Assembly (NCBI GenBank): GCA_027485615.1 | Contig: JAIXQS010000157.1 | Span: forward strand, 1 to 60,167 | Source of the DNA: Verrucomicrobiaceae bacterium | GTDB taxonomy: Bacteria > Verrucomicrobiota > Verrucomicrobiia > Verrucomicrobiales > Akkermansiaceae | Length of the DNA: 60,167 nucleotides | Reading direction: 5' to 3' | Shown here: positions 35,429-44,180 of the stretch, one piece after another | Numbering within the stretch: the stretch's first letter is position 1 | How the letters are laid out: each line of letters opens with the position of its first letter | Made by a program: the position numbers and the translations under genes | The notes under the pieces: generated by a model | The model's database searches: none | What the model was told of the DNA's origin: nothing | What the model saw: the letters and a program-made list of their open reading frames with translations, nothing else

Positions 35429-37003
35429 ATGAATAAGTTGTTAGTAGTATCGCTGTTAGCATTCGCGCCGCTATCAGCTCATGCTGACGTGGTCCTGAAC
35501 GCGGTTTTCACGGATCACATGATCCTCCAGCGGGATATGCCGGTGCCGATCTATGGCACGGCAGAGCCCGGCGAGAAAGTCACTGTCGCATTTGCCGGCA
35601 AGGAGAAATCGGTGGTGGCCGATAAGGATGGCAATTGGAGCGTCAAGCTCGACGCGATGAAGGTTTCGACAACCCCCGCAGTCATGACGGTCACTGGTAA
35701 GAACAAGCTTACGCTGAACGATATCCTCATGGGTGATATCTGGATTTGCAGTGGCCAATCTAACATGGAGTGGGTGCTTGGTGCATGCAACCGGCCGGAC
35801 GACCTCGCACAGGCGAATGTCCCGATGATACGCCTGTATCAAATGCGTGGCACGTCAGCGCCCACTCCACGCACCGAGTTCAATTGTTTGCCATGGACTC
35901 CCTGCACGCCGGAGTCGGTCAAGAATTTCCCGGCGGTCGGGTATTATTTTGGCCGCAAAGTGCTACAGGAGACGGGAGTTCCGATCGGTTTGATCCGCAG
36001 CGCCCTGGGCGGCACGGCCATCGAGCCTTGGACTCCATACGCCGAGTTGGCCATGGTCCCCGAACTGGCCAAAGAAAAGGAGATCCTCGATCAGCAGATT
36101 AAAACCTATGTCGATACGCTGGCGGCCTTGCCGCTCAAAGCCACAAGCTATGTCAGCGAGGCCCGAAAAGCGCTCAGCAGCAACACCCAACTGCCCGAAC
36201 CCCCTGTTTTGCCGGTCTATCCTATTTCCAATAACCCGAAGCGAGACTGGAATTGCCTCTATAACGGCCACATTCATGCGCTAACCCGCTTCGCCATCAA
36301 GGGTGTCCTCTGGTATCAGGGGGAAGGTAACACCACCAATGCCGAAACCTACTTCGCCAAGAAACGCGCCCTCATCGGCGGCTGGCGCAGGGCCTGGAAC
36401 CAAGGCGACTTCCCATTCTATTTCGTGCAACTCGCCAATTACGGCAATCCCGACACTATTGCAGGAGCCGATGATGGTGGTTGGGCGAAGCTCCGCATGG
36501 CGCAGTTGAAATCACTCGCTATCACAAACACTGGCATGGCGGTGGCAATCGAGCTCGCCGATATCGGCAATCCTCACGATGTGCATGCCAAGAACAAAAA
36601 GGATGTCGGCGAGCGCCTGTCGCTCTGGGCGCTGGCTAAAGACTACGGCAAGAAGAATCTCGTCTACAGTGGCCCGCTGTTTAAAGACATGAAGGTTGAA
36701 GGGGCTAAGATCCGGATCGCGTTCGACTCAGTGGGCTCCGGTCTAACTGTTGCGACCAAAAAAGGCTATGACCCGGTGGTCAAGGAGCCCCAGGGCAAGC
36801 TGCGGAAATTCGCCATTGCCGGTGACGATAAGAAGTGGGTCTGGGCGGATGCGGTCATCGACGGCAAGACCGTAGTGGTTTCATCTCCAGAAGTGCACAA
36901 GCCGGTGGCGGTCCGCTACGCGTTCGCGGCTAATCCCGACGGCTGTAACCTTTACAACAACGAAGGCCTGCCAGCTTCTCCATTCCGTACAGATGAATGG
37001 TAG
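35429..37003 (+). CDS. Sialate-O-acetylesterase-type SGNH hydrolase (tandem copy 1)
   Basis: A 524-residue secreted protein with signal peptide MNKLLVVSLLAFAPLSAHA. It is of full family length: an N-terminal beta domain (FTDHMILQRDMPVPIYGTAE), the esterase block IWICSGQSNMEW with catalytic Ser, the block VLWYQGEGNT, and the C-terminal catalytic region DVHAKNKKDVGERLSLWAL with the conserved Asp/His, here VHAKN where the next two copies have HP. The C-terminal beta domain ends VRYAFAANPDGCNLYNNEGL. It should remove O-acetyl groups from sugars in the periplasm or outside. It is the first of three tandem paralogues. Confidence 0.93.
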   Translation: MNKLLVVSLLAFAPLSAHADVVLNAVFTDHMILQRDMPVPIYGTAEPGEKVTVAFAGKEKSVVADKDGNWSVKLDAMKVSTTPAVMTVTGKNKLTLNDILMGDIWICSGQSNMEWVLGACNRPDDLAQANVPMIRLYQMRGTSAPTPRTEFNCLPWTPCTPESVKNFPAVGYYFGRKVLQETGVPIGLIRSALGGTAIEPWTPYAELAMVPELAKEKEILDQQIKTYVDTLAALPLKATSYVSEARKALSSNTQLPEPPVLPVYPISNNPKRDWNCLYNGHIHALTRFAIKGVLWYQGEGNTTNAETYFAKKRALIGGWRRAWNQGDFPFYFVQLANYGNPDTIAGADDGGWAKLRMAQLKSLAITNTGMAVAIELADIGNPHDVHAKNKKDVGERLSLWALAKDYGKKNLVYSGPLFKDMKVEGAKIRIAFDSVGSGLTVATKKGYDPVVKEPQGKLRKFAIAGDDKKWVWADAVIDGKTVVVSSPEVHKPVAVRYAFAANPDGCNLYNNEGLPASPFRTDEW

Positions 37004-37049
37004 GCACCGACGCATCCCATTTATTTCCATCTCTTCCAATCGAATATAT

Positions 37050-38624
37050 ATGAAAAAAATCATAACATTTGCATTCCTGTTATACTCGGCACTATCCGTC
37101 CACGCTGATGTCACCCTGAACGGGGTTTTCACCGATCACATGATCCTCCAGCGGGACATGCCCGTGCCGGTCTATGGCACGGCAGAGCCCGGCGAGAAGG
37201 TAACTGTCGCATTTGCCGGCAAGGAGAAATCGGTGGTGGCCGATAAGGATGGCAATTGGAGCGTCAAGCTCGACGCGATGAAGGTTTCGACAACCCCCGC
37301 AGTCATGACGGTCTCTGGCAAGAACAAGCTCACGCTGAACGATATCCTCATGGGTGATATCTGGATTTGCAGCGGCCAATCTAACATGGAATGGGTGCTG
37401 GGAAATTGCAACCGGCCGGACGATATCCAGCAGGCAAATTTCCCGCTGATCCGCTTGTTCCAAATGCGTGGCACGGTGTCGCCCTCTCCGCTCACCGAAG
37501 TCACTTGTATTCCATGGACTGCTTGCACGCCGCAGTCGATCGGAGGTTTTCCGGCGGTCGGGTATTATTTTGGACGCAAAGTGCATCAGGAGACGGGAGT
37601 TCCGATCGGCCTGATCCGCAGCGCCCAAGGCGGCACGGCCATCGAACCTTGGACTCCATACGCCGGGTTGGCCATGGTCCCCGAACTAGCCAAAGACAAA
37701 GAGATCCTCGATCAGCAGATTAAGACCTATGTCGATGCGCTGGCGGCTGTGCCGACCAAAGCAGCAAACTATGTCAGCGAGGCCCGCAAAGCACTTAGCG
37801 GTAACACTCAAATGCCCGAACCTGTTGAATTGCCGGTCTATCCTATTTCTAACAATGCGCCGCAAGGCTGGAATTGCCTATACAACGGTTACATTCATCC
37901 GCTCACCCGCTTCGCTATCAAGGGGGTGCTCTGGTATCAGGGGGAATCGAATTGCAACAATGCCGATACTTATTTCGCCAAGCAACGCGCCCTCATCGGC
38001 AGTTGGCGCAAGGCATGGAATCAAGGCGACTTTCCATTCTATTTTGTGCAGCTCGCTAACTACGGCAATCCTACCAACGAAGCGGGAGCTGACGATGGTG
38101 GCTGGGGCAAGTTACGCATGGCACAGTTGAAATCGCTTGCCGTGCCGAATACCGGCATGGCGGTGGCAATCGAACTCGCCGATATCGGCAATCCTGGCGA
38201 TGTGCATCCCAGAAACAAAAAAGATGTCGGCGAACGCCTGTCGCTCTGGGCGCTGGCCAAAGACTACGGCAAGAAGAATCTCGTCTACAGCGGCCCGCTG
38301 TTCAAAGCCATGAAGGTTGAAGGCTCCAAGATCCGGATCGCGTTCGACTCAGTGGGCTCCGGCCTAACTGTTGCGACCAAGAAAGGCTATGACCCGGTGG
38401 TCAAGGAGCCTCGGGGCAAGCTTCAGAAATTCGCCATTGCTGGCGACGATAAAAAATGGGTCTGGGCGGATGCGGTCATCGACGGCAAGACCGTGGTGGT
38501 GTCATCGCCGGAAGTGCCCAAGCCGGTGGCAGTCCGCTACGCATTCGCGTCCAATCCCGACGGCTGCAACCTTTACAACAACGAAGGCCTGCCAGCTTCT
38601 CCATTCCGTACCGATGAATGGTAA
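37050..38624 (+). CDS. Sialate-O-acetylesterase-type SGNH hydrolase (tandem copy 2)
   Basis: About 524 residues from the ATG at 37050, where the signal peptide MKKIITFAFLLYSALSVHA begins; the frame is open from 36993 but that would overlap the previous gene and hide the signal peptide. Catalytic blocks are IWICSGQSNMEW, VLWYQGESNCNN and DVHPRNKKDVGERLSLWAL. DNA of the first third (about 37130-37400) is almost identical to copy 1, while the middle is more diverged. It lies 46 bp after copy 1 and is probably in the same transcript. Confidence 0.93.
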   Translation: MKKIITFAFLLYSALSVHADVTLNGVFTDHMILQRDMPVPVYGTAEPGEKVTVAFAGKEKSVVADKDGNWSVKLDAMKVSTTPAVMTVSGKNKLTLNDILMGDIWICSGQSNMEWVLGNCNRPDDIQQANFPLIRLFQMRGTVSPSPLTEVTCIPWTACTPQSIGGFPAVGYYFGRKVHQETGVPIGLIRSAQGGTAIEPWTPYAGLAMVPELAKDKEILDQQIKTYVDALAAVPTKAANYVSEARKALSGNTQMPEPVELPVYPISNNAPQGWNCLYNGYIHPLTRFAIKGVLWYQGESNCNNADTYFAKQRALIGSWRKAWNQGDFPFYFVQLANYGNPTNEAGADDGGWGKLRMAQLKSLAVPNTGMAVAIELADIGNPGDVHPRNKKDVGERLSLWALAKDYGKKNLVYSGPLFKAMKVEGSKIRIAFDSVGSGLTVATKKGYDPVVKEPRGKLQKFAIAGDDKKWVWADAVIDGKTVVVSSPEVPKPVAVRYAFASNPDGCNLYNNEGLPASPFRTDEW

Positions 38625-38682
38625 GTGATGGACCGAATGACAGCGTATTACGATCACAACGATAGTCACAAAAAGAACTGAT

Positions 38683-40251
38683 ATGAAGAAACTAATTTCG
38701 TCAGCATTACTACTCTGCGCTACCATGGGCGCATATGCCGACGTGACCTTGCACGGGATTTTCATGGACCACATGATACTCCAGCGCGAAATTCCCGTGT
38801 CGGTTTATGGTGTGGCAGCGCCTGGCGAGAAAGTGACGGTCGCATTCACTAATCAGACGAAATCGGCCACGGCCGGCAAGAATGGGGCGTGGAGCGTCAA
38901 ACTGGACGCGATGAAGGCATTAACCACTCCTGCGGCCATGACCGTCTCAGGCAAAAATACGATCACGCTCAACGATATTGTTGTCGGCGATGTCTGGGTG
39001 TGCGGCGGCCAGTCCAATATGGTATGGGTACTAGGAAATTGTAACCGGCCGGAAGATGTCGCGCAGGCGAATTTTCCGCTGATCAGGATGTTCGCGGTGC
39101 CTGAAGCCACGGCGGTCAATCCTCGAAGCGAGGTGAAGAGCAGCTGGGCCGTTTGCTCACCTCAGTCTGCCGGCGGCTTCACGGCAGCAGGTTTTTATTT
39201 TGCGCGAAAAATCCACCAAGAAACGGGAGTTCCCATCGGTTTGATCAAGAGTGCCAGAGATGGATCAGCCATCGAGCCGTGGGTCTCTTATCCAGGCTTG
39301 GCCATGGTGCCGGGGCTGGCCAAGGAGAAGGCCGAACTCGACAAGCAGATCCTTGCCTATGTCGATGCGCTCGCGAGCCTGACACCCAAGGCGGTGGCCT
39401 ACGTCGCCGAGGCGCGCAAAGCCCTCAGCACCAATGGCGACATGCCCCAACCGGTCGAATTGCCGGCCTATCCCATCAGCCACGAGCGGCCATCCAGCTG
39501 GAATTTTCTCTACAACGCCATGATTCATCCGCTCAGCCAATTCGCCATCAAGGGTGCGATCTGGTATCAGGGCGAATCGAATGGTCTCGAGGATGAAACT
39601 TATTTTCAAAAGATGCGTGGCCTAACCAGCAGCTGGCGTAAGGCATGGAACCAGGGAGATTTCCCATTCTATTTCGTGCAAGTTGCCAATTATCAAACAC
39701 CCAATGAGAATCCGGAAGGCGGCGACGGCTGGTCTAAGGTGCGGATGGGTCAGCTCAAATCGCTAACCATTCCCAACACTGGCATGGCGGTTGCAATCGA
39801 TCTGGCAGACGTTGGCAATCCCGGAGATATCCATCCCAAGAACAAGAAAGATGTCGGCGAACGCCTCGCGCTGTGGGCGCTGGCTAAAGATTACGGCAAG
39901 AAGAATCTTGTTTTCAGCGGCCCGCTATATAAGGACATGAAGATTGAGGGTGCTAAAATCCGCATCACCTTCGACTCGATCGGCTCGGGGCTAACTGTCG
40001 GGACGAAAAAAGGGTATGACCCGATGGTCAAAAATCCCCAAGGGAAACTCCAAAAATTCGCCATCGCTGGGGAGGATAAGAAATGGGTGTGGGCAGATGC
40101 TGTCATCGATGGTAAGACCGTGGTGGTATCATCGCCGGGCGTGCCGAATCCCGTGGCAGTGCGCTACGCATACTCGATGAATCCCGACGGCTGCAATCTT
40201 TACAATAACGAAGGCCTGCCCGCGTCTCCATTCCGTACCGACGAATGGTAG
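38683..40251 (+). CDS. Sialate-O-acetylesterase-type SGNH hydrolase (tandem copy 3)
   Basis: A 522-residue protein with signal peptide MKKLISSALLLCATMGAYA. Blocks: VWVCGGQSNMVW (Gly before GQSN where the other copies have Ser; catalytic Ser kept), AIWYQGESNGLE and DIHPKNKKDVGERLALWAL. It is the most diverged of the three, with different loop sequence around 39090-39180 (FAVPEATAVNPRSEVKSSW). This suggests a different acyl position or sugar. All three genes share the ending NPDGCNLYNNEGLPASPFRT. Confidence 0.93.
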   Translation: MKKLISSALLLCATMGAYADVTLHGIFMDHMILQREIPVSVYGVAAPGEKVTVAFTNQTKSATAGKNGAWSVKLDAMKALTTPAAMTVSGKNTITLNDIVVGDVWVCGGQSNMVWVLGNCNRPEDVAQANFPLIRMFAVPEATAVNPRSEVKSSWAVCSPQSAGGFTAAGFYFARKIHQETGVPIGLIKSARDGSAIEPWVSYPGLAMVPGLAKEKAELDKQILAYVDALASLTPKAVAYVAEARKALSTNGDMPQPVELPAYPISHERPSSWNFLYNAMIHPLSQFAIKGAIWYQGESNGLEDETYFQKMRGLTSSWRKAWNQGDFPFYFVQVANYQTPNENPEGGDGWSKVRMGQLKSLTIPNTGMAVAIDLADVGNPGDIHPKNKKDVGERLALWALAKDYGKKNLVFSGPLYKDMKIEGAKIRITFDSIGSGLTVGTKKGYDPMVKNPQGKLQKFAIAGEDKKWVWADAVIDGKTVVVSSPGVPNPVAVRYAYSMNPDGCNLYNNEGLPASPFRTDEW

Positions 40252-40309
40252 AAAGATCATTCACTTTTCCAACTATCAAAAAACTAACAACACAACTAAC
40301 AACACACAT

Positions 40310-41011
40310 ATGCAAAATATCTTTTCTTCTGTCTCAGCCCCGTTTGCAATGAAGCCTTTGCTGTCCTTGGTGCTTAGCTTCAGCATGATCGCAGGCTCCC
40401 AGCTAAATGCGCAGGATGCGCCAGCGATCACGGACGGCAAGCCGGTCAAACTCGCCTGTGTGGGCGACAGCATCACGGGAGGGTTCGGTGTCACCAAGGG
40501 TATGTCGTGGCCGGACCAGATCTCCAAAATGCTGGGCGGTAAATGTGAGGTGGGCAACTTCGGTCTGGGGGGCACGTATCTTCGCGCTTATCAGAGCACC
40601 GAATATTACCTGAACGCGAAAAAATTCAATCCCGATGTGGTTGTCATCATGCTGGGAACCAATGACGTCAGGCCGCTGGCATGGAAGAACAGCAAGCCTA
40701 ACTTCATTGCTAACTACATGGTCATGATTAAAGAGTTTAGCGAGCTGCCCACCAAGCCCCGCATTTTCATCTGCTACCCGCCCACCATCACTGAGCCCGA
40801 TGGCAGCGAGGAAAATATCCTCGAACTCATCCCGCTGATGGATGAGGTCGCCAAACAGACGAAGGTCGGCGTCATCGATATCCACGGGGCCTTTAAGGGC
40901 AAAGCCGAACTCATCCCTGACAAGATTCACCCCAATGATGCCGGTCAGACGCTCATCGCCACGACCGTTTACAAAGCCTTGACCGGCAAGTCCGCCGCCA
41001 AGGAGAAATAG
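40310..41011 (+). CDS. Secreted SGNH/GDSL hydrolase
   Basis: A 233-residue protein. The signal peptide may begin at ATG 40310 or at the internal Met encoded at 40349 (MKPLLSLVLSFSMIAGSQLN). The SGNH blocks are complete: ACVGDSITGG (S54), the Gly block NFGLGGTYL, VIMLGTNDVRP with Asn, and DKIHPNDAGQ giving the DxxH pair. Small SGNH enzymes of this kind include rhamnogalacturonan and other polysaccharide acetylesterases. It is followed by a 181-bp gap and then the intracellular sugar genes, so it probably closes the esterase operon. A 23-codon remnant of a sister gene lies at 26242-26313. Confidence 0.9.
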   Translation: MQNIFSSVSAPFAMKPLLSLVLSFSMIAGSQLNAQDAPAITDGKPVKLACVGDSITGGFGVTKGMSWPDQISKMLGGKCEVGNFGLGGTYLRAYQSTEYYLNAKKFNPDVVVIMLGTNDVRPLAWKNSKPNFIANYMVMIKEFSELPTKPRIFICYPPTITEPDGSEENILELIPLMDEVAKQTKVGVIDIHGAFKGKAELIPDKIHPNDAGQTLIATTVYKALTGKSAAKEK

Positions 41012-41103
41012 TAATGTGTTTCAGGAATACTGCGCCGAACTGGAGGCCTTTGCGGATTGATCCGAATCAGGTTTGTCATTCGGAACTCAATTCCCAATAA
41101 ATG

Positions 41104-41139
41104 ATCAAAAACCGCCATCAAAATGACCAAGTTTTTGAT
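41104..41139. promoter_or_regulatory. Inverted repeat ATCAAAAAC-N18-GTTTTTGAT
   Basis: Perfect 9-bp arms with an 18-bp spacer sit between the SGNH hydrolase stop and the isomerase-epimerase GTG. They could form a hairpin ending in T-rich sequence (terminator-like) or be an operator for the sugar genes. Confidence 0.35.
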
Positions 41140-41192
41140 TTCCAAACAGAATTCATGTTTACAAGTGATCGAAATGGTGACTTCTGGGCGGC

Positions 41193-42854
41193 GTGCGGTT
41201 TCAAATTGGCATCAAAAGTGATCCTGTGGAATACCGCAATTCCTACGAGTGGCTCTTCCGCTTGATGGAGCAGGAACAGATCACCCATCTGCAACTCGGC
41301 ACTTTTTTTGAACTGTACCACCTGCCGGACGTATGGTTTACCGACCTGCGCCGCAAAGCTGAGGATCACGGGGTCGCCATCACAAGTGTTTTTACCGCTC
41401 ATCGCGAGCTGGGAGGCTTTTTCCGCGACGAAGGCCCAGGCTTCGAGGCGGTGGCACGCAAGAATTTCGAGCGACTGATCGATGTGTCCGGATTGCTTGG
41501 CGCACGGTCTGTCGGATCGAATCCCGGGGCCGTGCTGCGCGACCGGATGGGCACGAAGGCCCAAGGTTCGGAAACGCATCTGAGAAACTTTCGCGACCTC
41601 CAGCGCAGAGCCGGCGATCTGGGGATTGAGTGGCTGACGATCGAACCGATGTCCTTTCTGGCGGAACCGCCGACGCTACCCGAAGTAATGGCCGCCTATA
41701 TGGCCGCGGTTCTGCCGGGTGGGCCGGGCGTGGCGCGGGCCGGTTACTGCCTGGATATTTCGCACGGCTATGCCAACGCGCAAAAAGAGGTCATCTATGA
41801 TCCGATGGTGCTGCTCCGCTCCGCGCTTGCGCACACCTGCCAGATTCACCTGAAAAATACCGACGCGCTTTTCAACTCCACGTTCGGCTTCGGTCCCGCG
41901 GAGTTGGCGAAAGGAACCATTGATGTCGCGGCCGTGCGTAATCTGCTGCTATCCGAAGCCGATAGACTTCCGGTCGATCCGATGATCGGCTATCTTGAAA
42001 TCGGCGGTCCCAAACTGGGTCGCGATTATTCCGACTGCGACCTCGAACGAAATTTGCGCGAATCGCTTGCTCATCTGAAGGAGACCTGGCTGGACGGCCA
42101 AGCAGACGCTGCCCCTGTCACCTTCAAGCCGGTTGAATTGAAAACCGTTTCCAAGGTCTGGATCGAGCCGTCCATCATGTGCGCGGATGCCGGGTATCTG
42201 GCAGCGGAGCTTCGCCAACTCGAGGAGCTCGGCGTCCATGCGCTGCACATCGATATCATGGATGCCCCTTTTGTTCCGAACATGCAGCTAGGGCTTGGCA
42301 CGATCGAACAGATCCGTCCGCTGACGTCACTGCCGTTTGACGCCCATTTAATGGTCGATGATCCGGCGTTCTTCATCCCGCTGCTGGCAAAAATCGGAGT
42401 GCAATACGTTTCCGTGCATGTGGAGACCATGCCGCATGCCGACCGTGTGCTTGCCATGATCCGTGACCATGGCATGAAGGCAGGTCTCGGATTTAATCCG
42501 GGCAACCCGCTGGATTCGCTCGACTACCTCGTTCCGCGTCTCGACTTCGTGCTGATCATGACCGTCAACCCCGGATTTGCCGGGCAGAAGCTGGTGCCCA
42601 CCACACTGAAAAAAATTGCGGACTGCCGCGCCCGGCTCAATGCGCTGGGTGCCGACACTCCCATCCAGGTCGATGGCAACGTCAGTTTCGAAAATATCCC
42701 CGCGATGGTGGCGGCAGGTGGCGACTGGCTGATTGCAGGAACCAGCAGCCTGTTCTCCCAACAAGCTTCGCGCAGCGAAAATATGACCCGCATGCTCAAG
42801 GCCGCCGATGAAGGGCTCGCGCAACGCGGATTGCTTTCTGTTAGGGTTGCATGA
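41193..42854 (+). CDS. Fusion: xylose-isomerase-like TIM barrel + ribulose-phosphate 3-epimerase
   Basis: A 553-residue cytoplasmic protein starting at GTG; no signal peptide. Residues 1-305 form a TIM-barrel sugar isomerase/epimerase with the expected metal ligands: E151 (LTIEPMSF), D188 (CLDISHGY), H219 (CQIHLKN) and E269 (LEIGGPK). Residues 322-550 are a complete ribulose-phosphate 3-epimerase-like domain: IEPSIMCAD, HIDIMDAPFVPNM with D354, FDAHLMVDDP, TVNPGFAGQKL and IQVDGNVSFENI with D494. Both halves look catalytically intact. Together they could isomerise and epimerise the same phosphorylated ketose; the real substrate is unknown. The gene leads a short run with a dehydrogenase and L-rhamnose isomerase. 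Confidence 0.88.
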   Translation: MRFQIGIKSDPVEYRNSYEWLFRLMEQEQITHLQLGTFFELYHLPDVWFTDLRRKAEDHGVAITSVFTAHRELGGFFRDEGPGFEAVARKNFERLIDVSGLLGARSVGSNPGAVLRDRMGTKAQGSETHLRNFRDLQRRAGDLGIEWLTIEPMSFLAEPPTLPEVMAAYMAAVLPGGPGVARAGYCLDISHGYANAQKEVIYDPMVLLRSALAHTCQIHLKNTDALFNSTFGFGPAELAKGTIDVAAVRNLLLSEADRLPVDPMIGYLEIGGPKLGRDYSDCDLERNLRESLAHLKETWLDGQADAAPVTFKPVELKTVSKVWIEPSIMCADAGYLAAELRQLEELGVHALHIDIMDAPFVPNMQLGLGTIEQIRPLTSLPFDAHLMVDDPAFFIPLLAKIGVQYVSVHVETMPHADRVLAMIRDHGMKAGLGFNPGNPLDSLDYLVPRLDFVLIMTVNPGFAGQKLVPTTLKKIADCRARLNALGADTPIQVDGNVSFENIPAMVAAGGDWLIAGTSSLFSQQASRSENMTRMLKAADEGLAQRGLLSVRVA

Positions 42855-42861
42855 CCAAACC

Positions 42862-43065
42862 ATGAATGCATTGGTATTACATGGCATAGGCGATCTTCGC
42901 CATGAACAAAAGCCAGCGCCTGCGCCTCAGGCCGACGGTCTCGTCACCCACGATGTGCCGCTTTCCGAGGGTGTCGGCGCACTCGAAATGATGCGCGACC
43001 AGTCCGCCTTCTTCTCGAAAGTCATGCTGCGGCCCGACGCAACCCCTGGCACCCAAGAAACCTGA
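42862..43065 (+). pseudogene. Internally deleted medium-chain dehydrogenase remnant
   Basis: The ATG at 42862 starts MNALVLHGIGDLRHEQKPAP, a typical N-terminus of a zinc-type medium-chain dehydrogenase. After about 24 residues the sequence jumps to LVTHDVPLSEGVGALEMM and FFSKVMLRPD, which is the C-terminal end of the same family. About 280 residues in between are missing, including all metal ligands and the nucleotide fold. The frame is kept through the junction. It lies 7 bp after the fusion gene and 2 bp before an intact dehydrogenase, so it may still be translated but cannot be an enzyme. Confidence 0.75.
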
Positions 43066-43067
43066 CG

Positions 43068-44174
43068 ATGAATAATCTCGTTTACTATCTTGACCGGCCC
43101 GGCGGCACCTTCACCGCCACTGAAGAGGAGATCGGTCATCCGGGGCCGGGCGAAATCCGTGTGCGCACGTTGCGCACCTCCGTCTGTCAGTCCGATGTCT
43201 TGAACTATCGACAAGGGCTTTCCCGGATAAAATCCTGGCCGGCCGTTCTGCTGCACGAAGCCTCCTGCATGGTGGATGCCGTCGGCCAAGGAGTCACCGC
43301 TTTCCAACCCGGCGATCTCGTCGCGCTGGGCTGCGACATTCCCTGCGGCGACGCGCACTGCATCTACTGCGGGGATCACGGAACCGGCGACTGGACCAGT
43401 TGCCCAAACACGCAGGCCACCGGTCACGAGTTTCCCGGCTTTGCCCGCAAGTATGCCATCCTCCCCGACTGGTTTGTACGCCTCGGACCGATCGTCAAAT
43501 TTGATGCCAATGTGACCGCCGACGAAGCCTGCCATCTCGAGCCGCTCGCTTGCGGTCTCGAAGGGATGACCCGCGTCAACAACTGCATTGAAAACCGCAT
43601 GGTGGTGCTGGTTGGTGCCGGGTCGCAGAGCACCTATGCGTTGCAATGTGCCCTGGCGATGGGCGCGCGCAAAGTGATCATGATCAATCGCGGCAAAGAG
43701 CGCCTTGAGCGAGTGATGAAGGATTTCGATGATCCGCGCGTGGTCGGTCTGCCGTGGACCGAGGATGTGGTGGAAAAGGTGATGGAGCAATGCAAGCCGT
43801 TCAACGTGCCCCATTTTGTAATGATCAACGCCTCCGCGGAAGCCGCCTACATGCTGGGCGCCCAGCTGATGGGCTACGGCACGGTGCTCGCTGCCCACGC
43901 CGGTGTGAAGGGCGCTTCCGGCAAGCCGCGCATTGAGCACACGATCGATATGAACAACGACATTCACTACCGCCTGCAGTGCTATCAGGCCACCCACGGC
44001 TCGGGCATGCATGGTATCCGGCTCGCGCACCAGATGCTGGCGGGCAAACACCTGCCGCGGATCCATCGCATGACCTACGACAACGAACGGTTCCATCATT
44101 CGCAAATTCTCAAGGCTATCTACCGCGCCGCCGACAGCGACAGCCTGAAAATCATCATCAACTGGGAAGACTAG
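43068..44174 (+). CDS. Zinc-type medium-chain alcohol/polyol dehydrogenase
   Basis: A 368-residue NAD(P)-dependent dehydrogenase. The catalytic domain has C40 in SVCQSDVL and H63-E64 in LLHEASCM (usual form GHE), a cysteine-rich loop CGDAHCIYCGDHGTGDWTSC that may hold the structural zinc in altered form, and GHEFPGFARKY. The Rossmann fold follows with VVLVGAGSQSTYALQ. It would oxidise a sugar alcohol or similar polyol, or reduce a ketose. Placed between the isomerase-epimerase fusion and L-rhamnose isomerase, a part in sugar interconversion is likely. The gene starts 2 bp after a deleted dehydrogenase remnant and ends 6 bp before rhaA. Confidence 0.87.
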   Translation: MNNLVYYLDRPGGTFTATEEEIGHPGPGEIRVRTLRTSVCQSDVLNYRQGLSRIKSWPAVLLHEASCMVDAVGQGVTAFQPGDLVALGCDIPCGDAHCIYCGDHGTGDWTSCPNTQATGHEFPGFARKYAILPDWFVRLGPIVKFDANVTADEACHLEPLACGLEGMTRVNNCIENRMVVLVGAGSQSTYALQCALAMGARKVIMINRGKERLERVMKDFDDPRVVGLPWTEDVVEKVMEQCKPFNVPHFVMINASAEAAYMLGAQLMGYGTVLAAHAGVKGASGKPRIEHTIDMNNDIHYRLQCYQATHGSGMHGIRLAHQMLAGKHLPRIHRMTYDNERFHHSQILKAIYRAADSDSLKIIINWED

Positions 44175-44180
44175 CAAATC

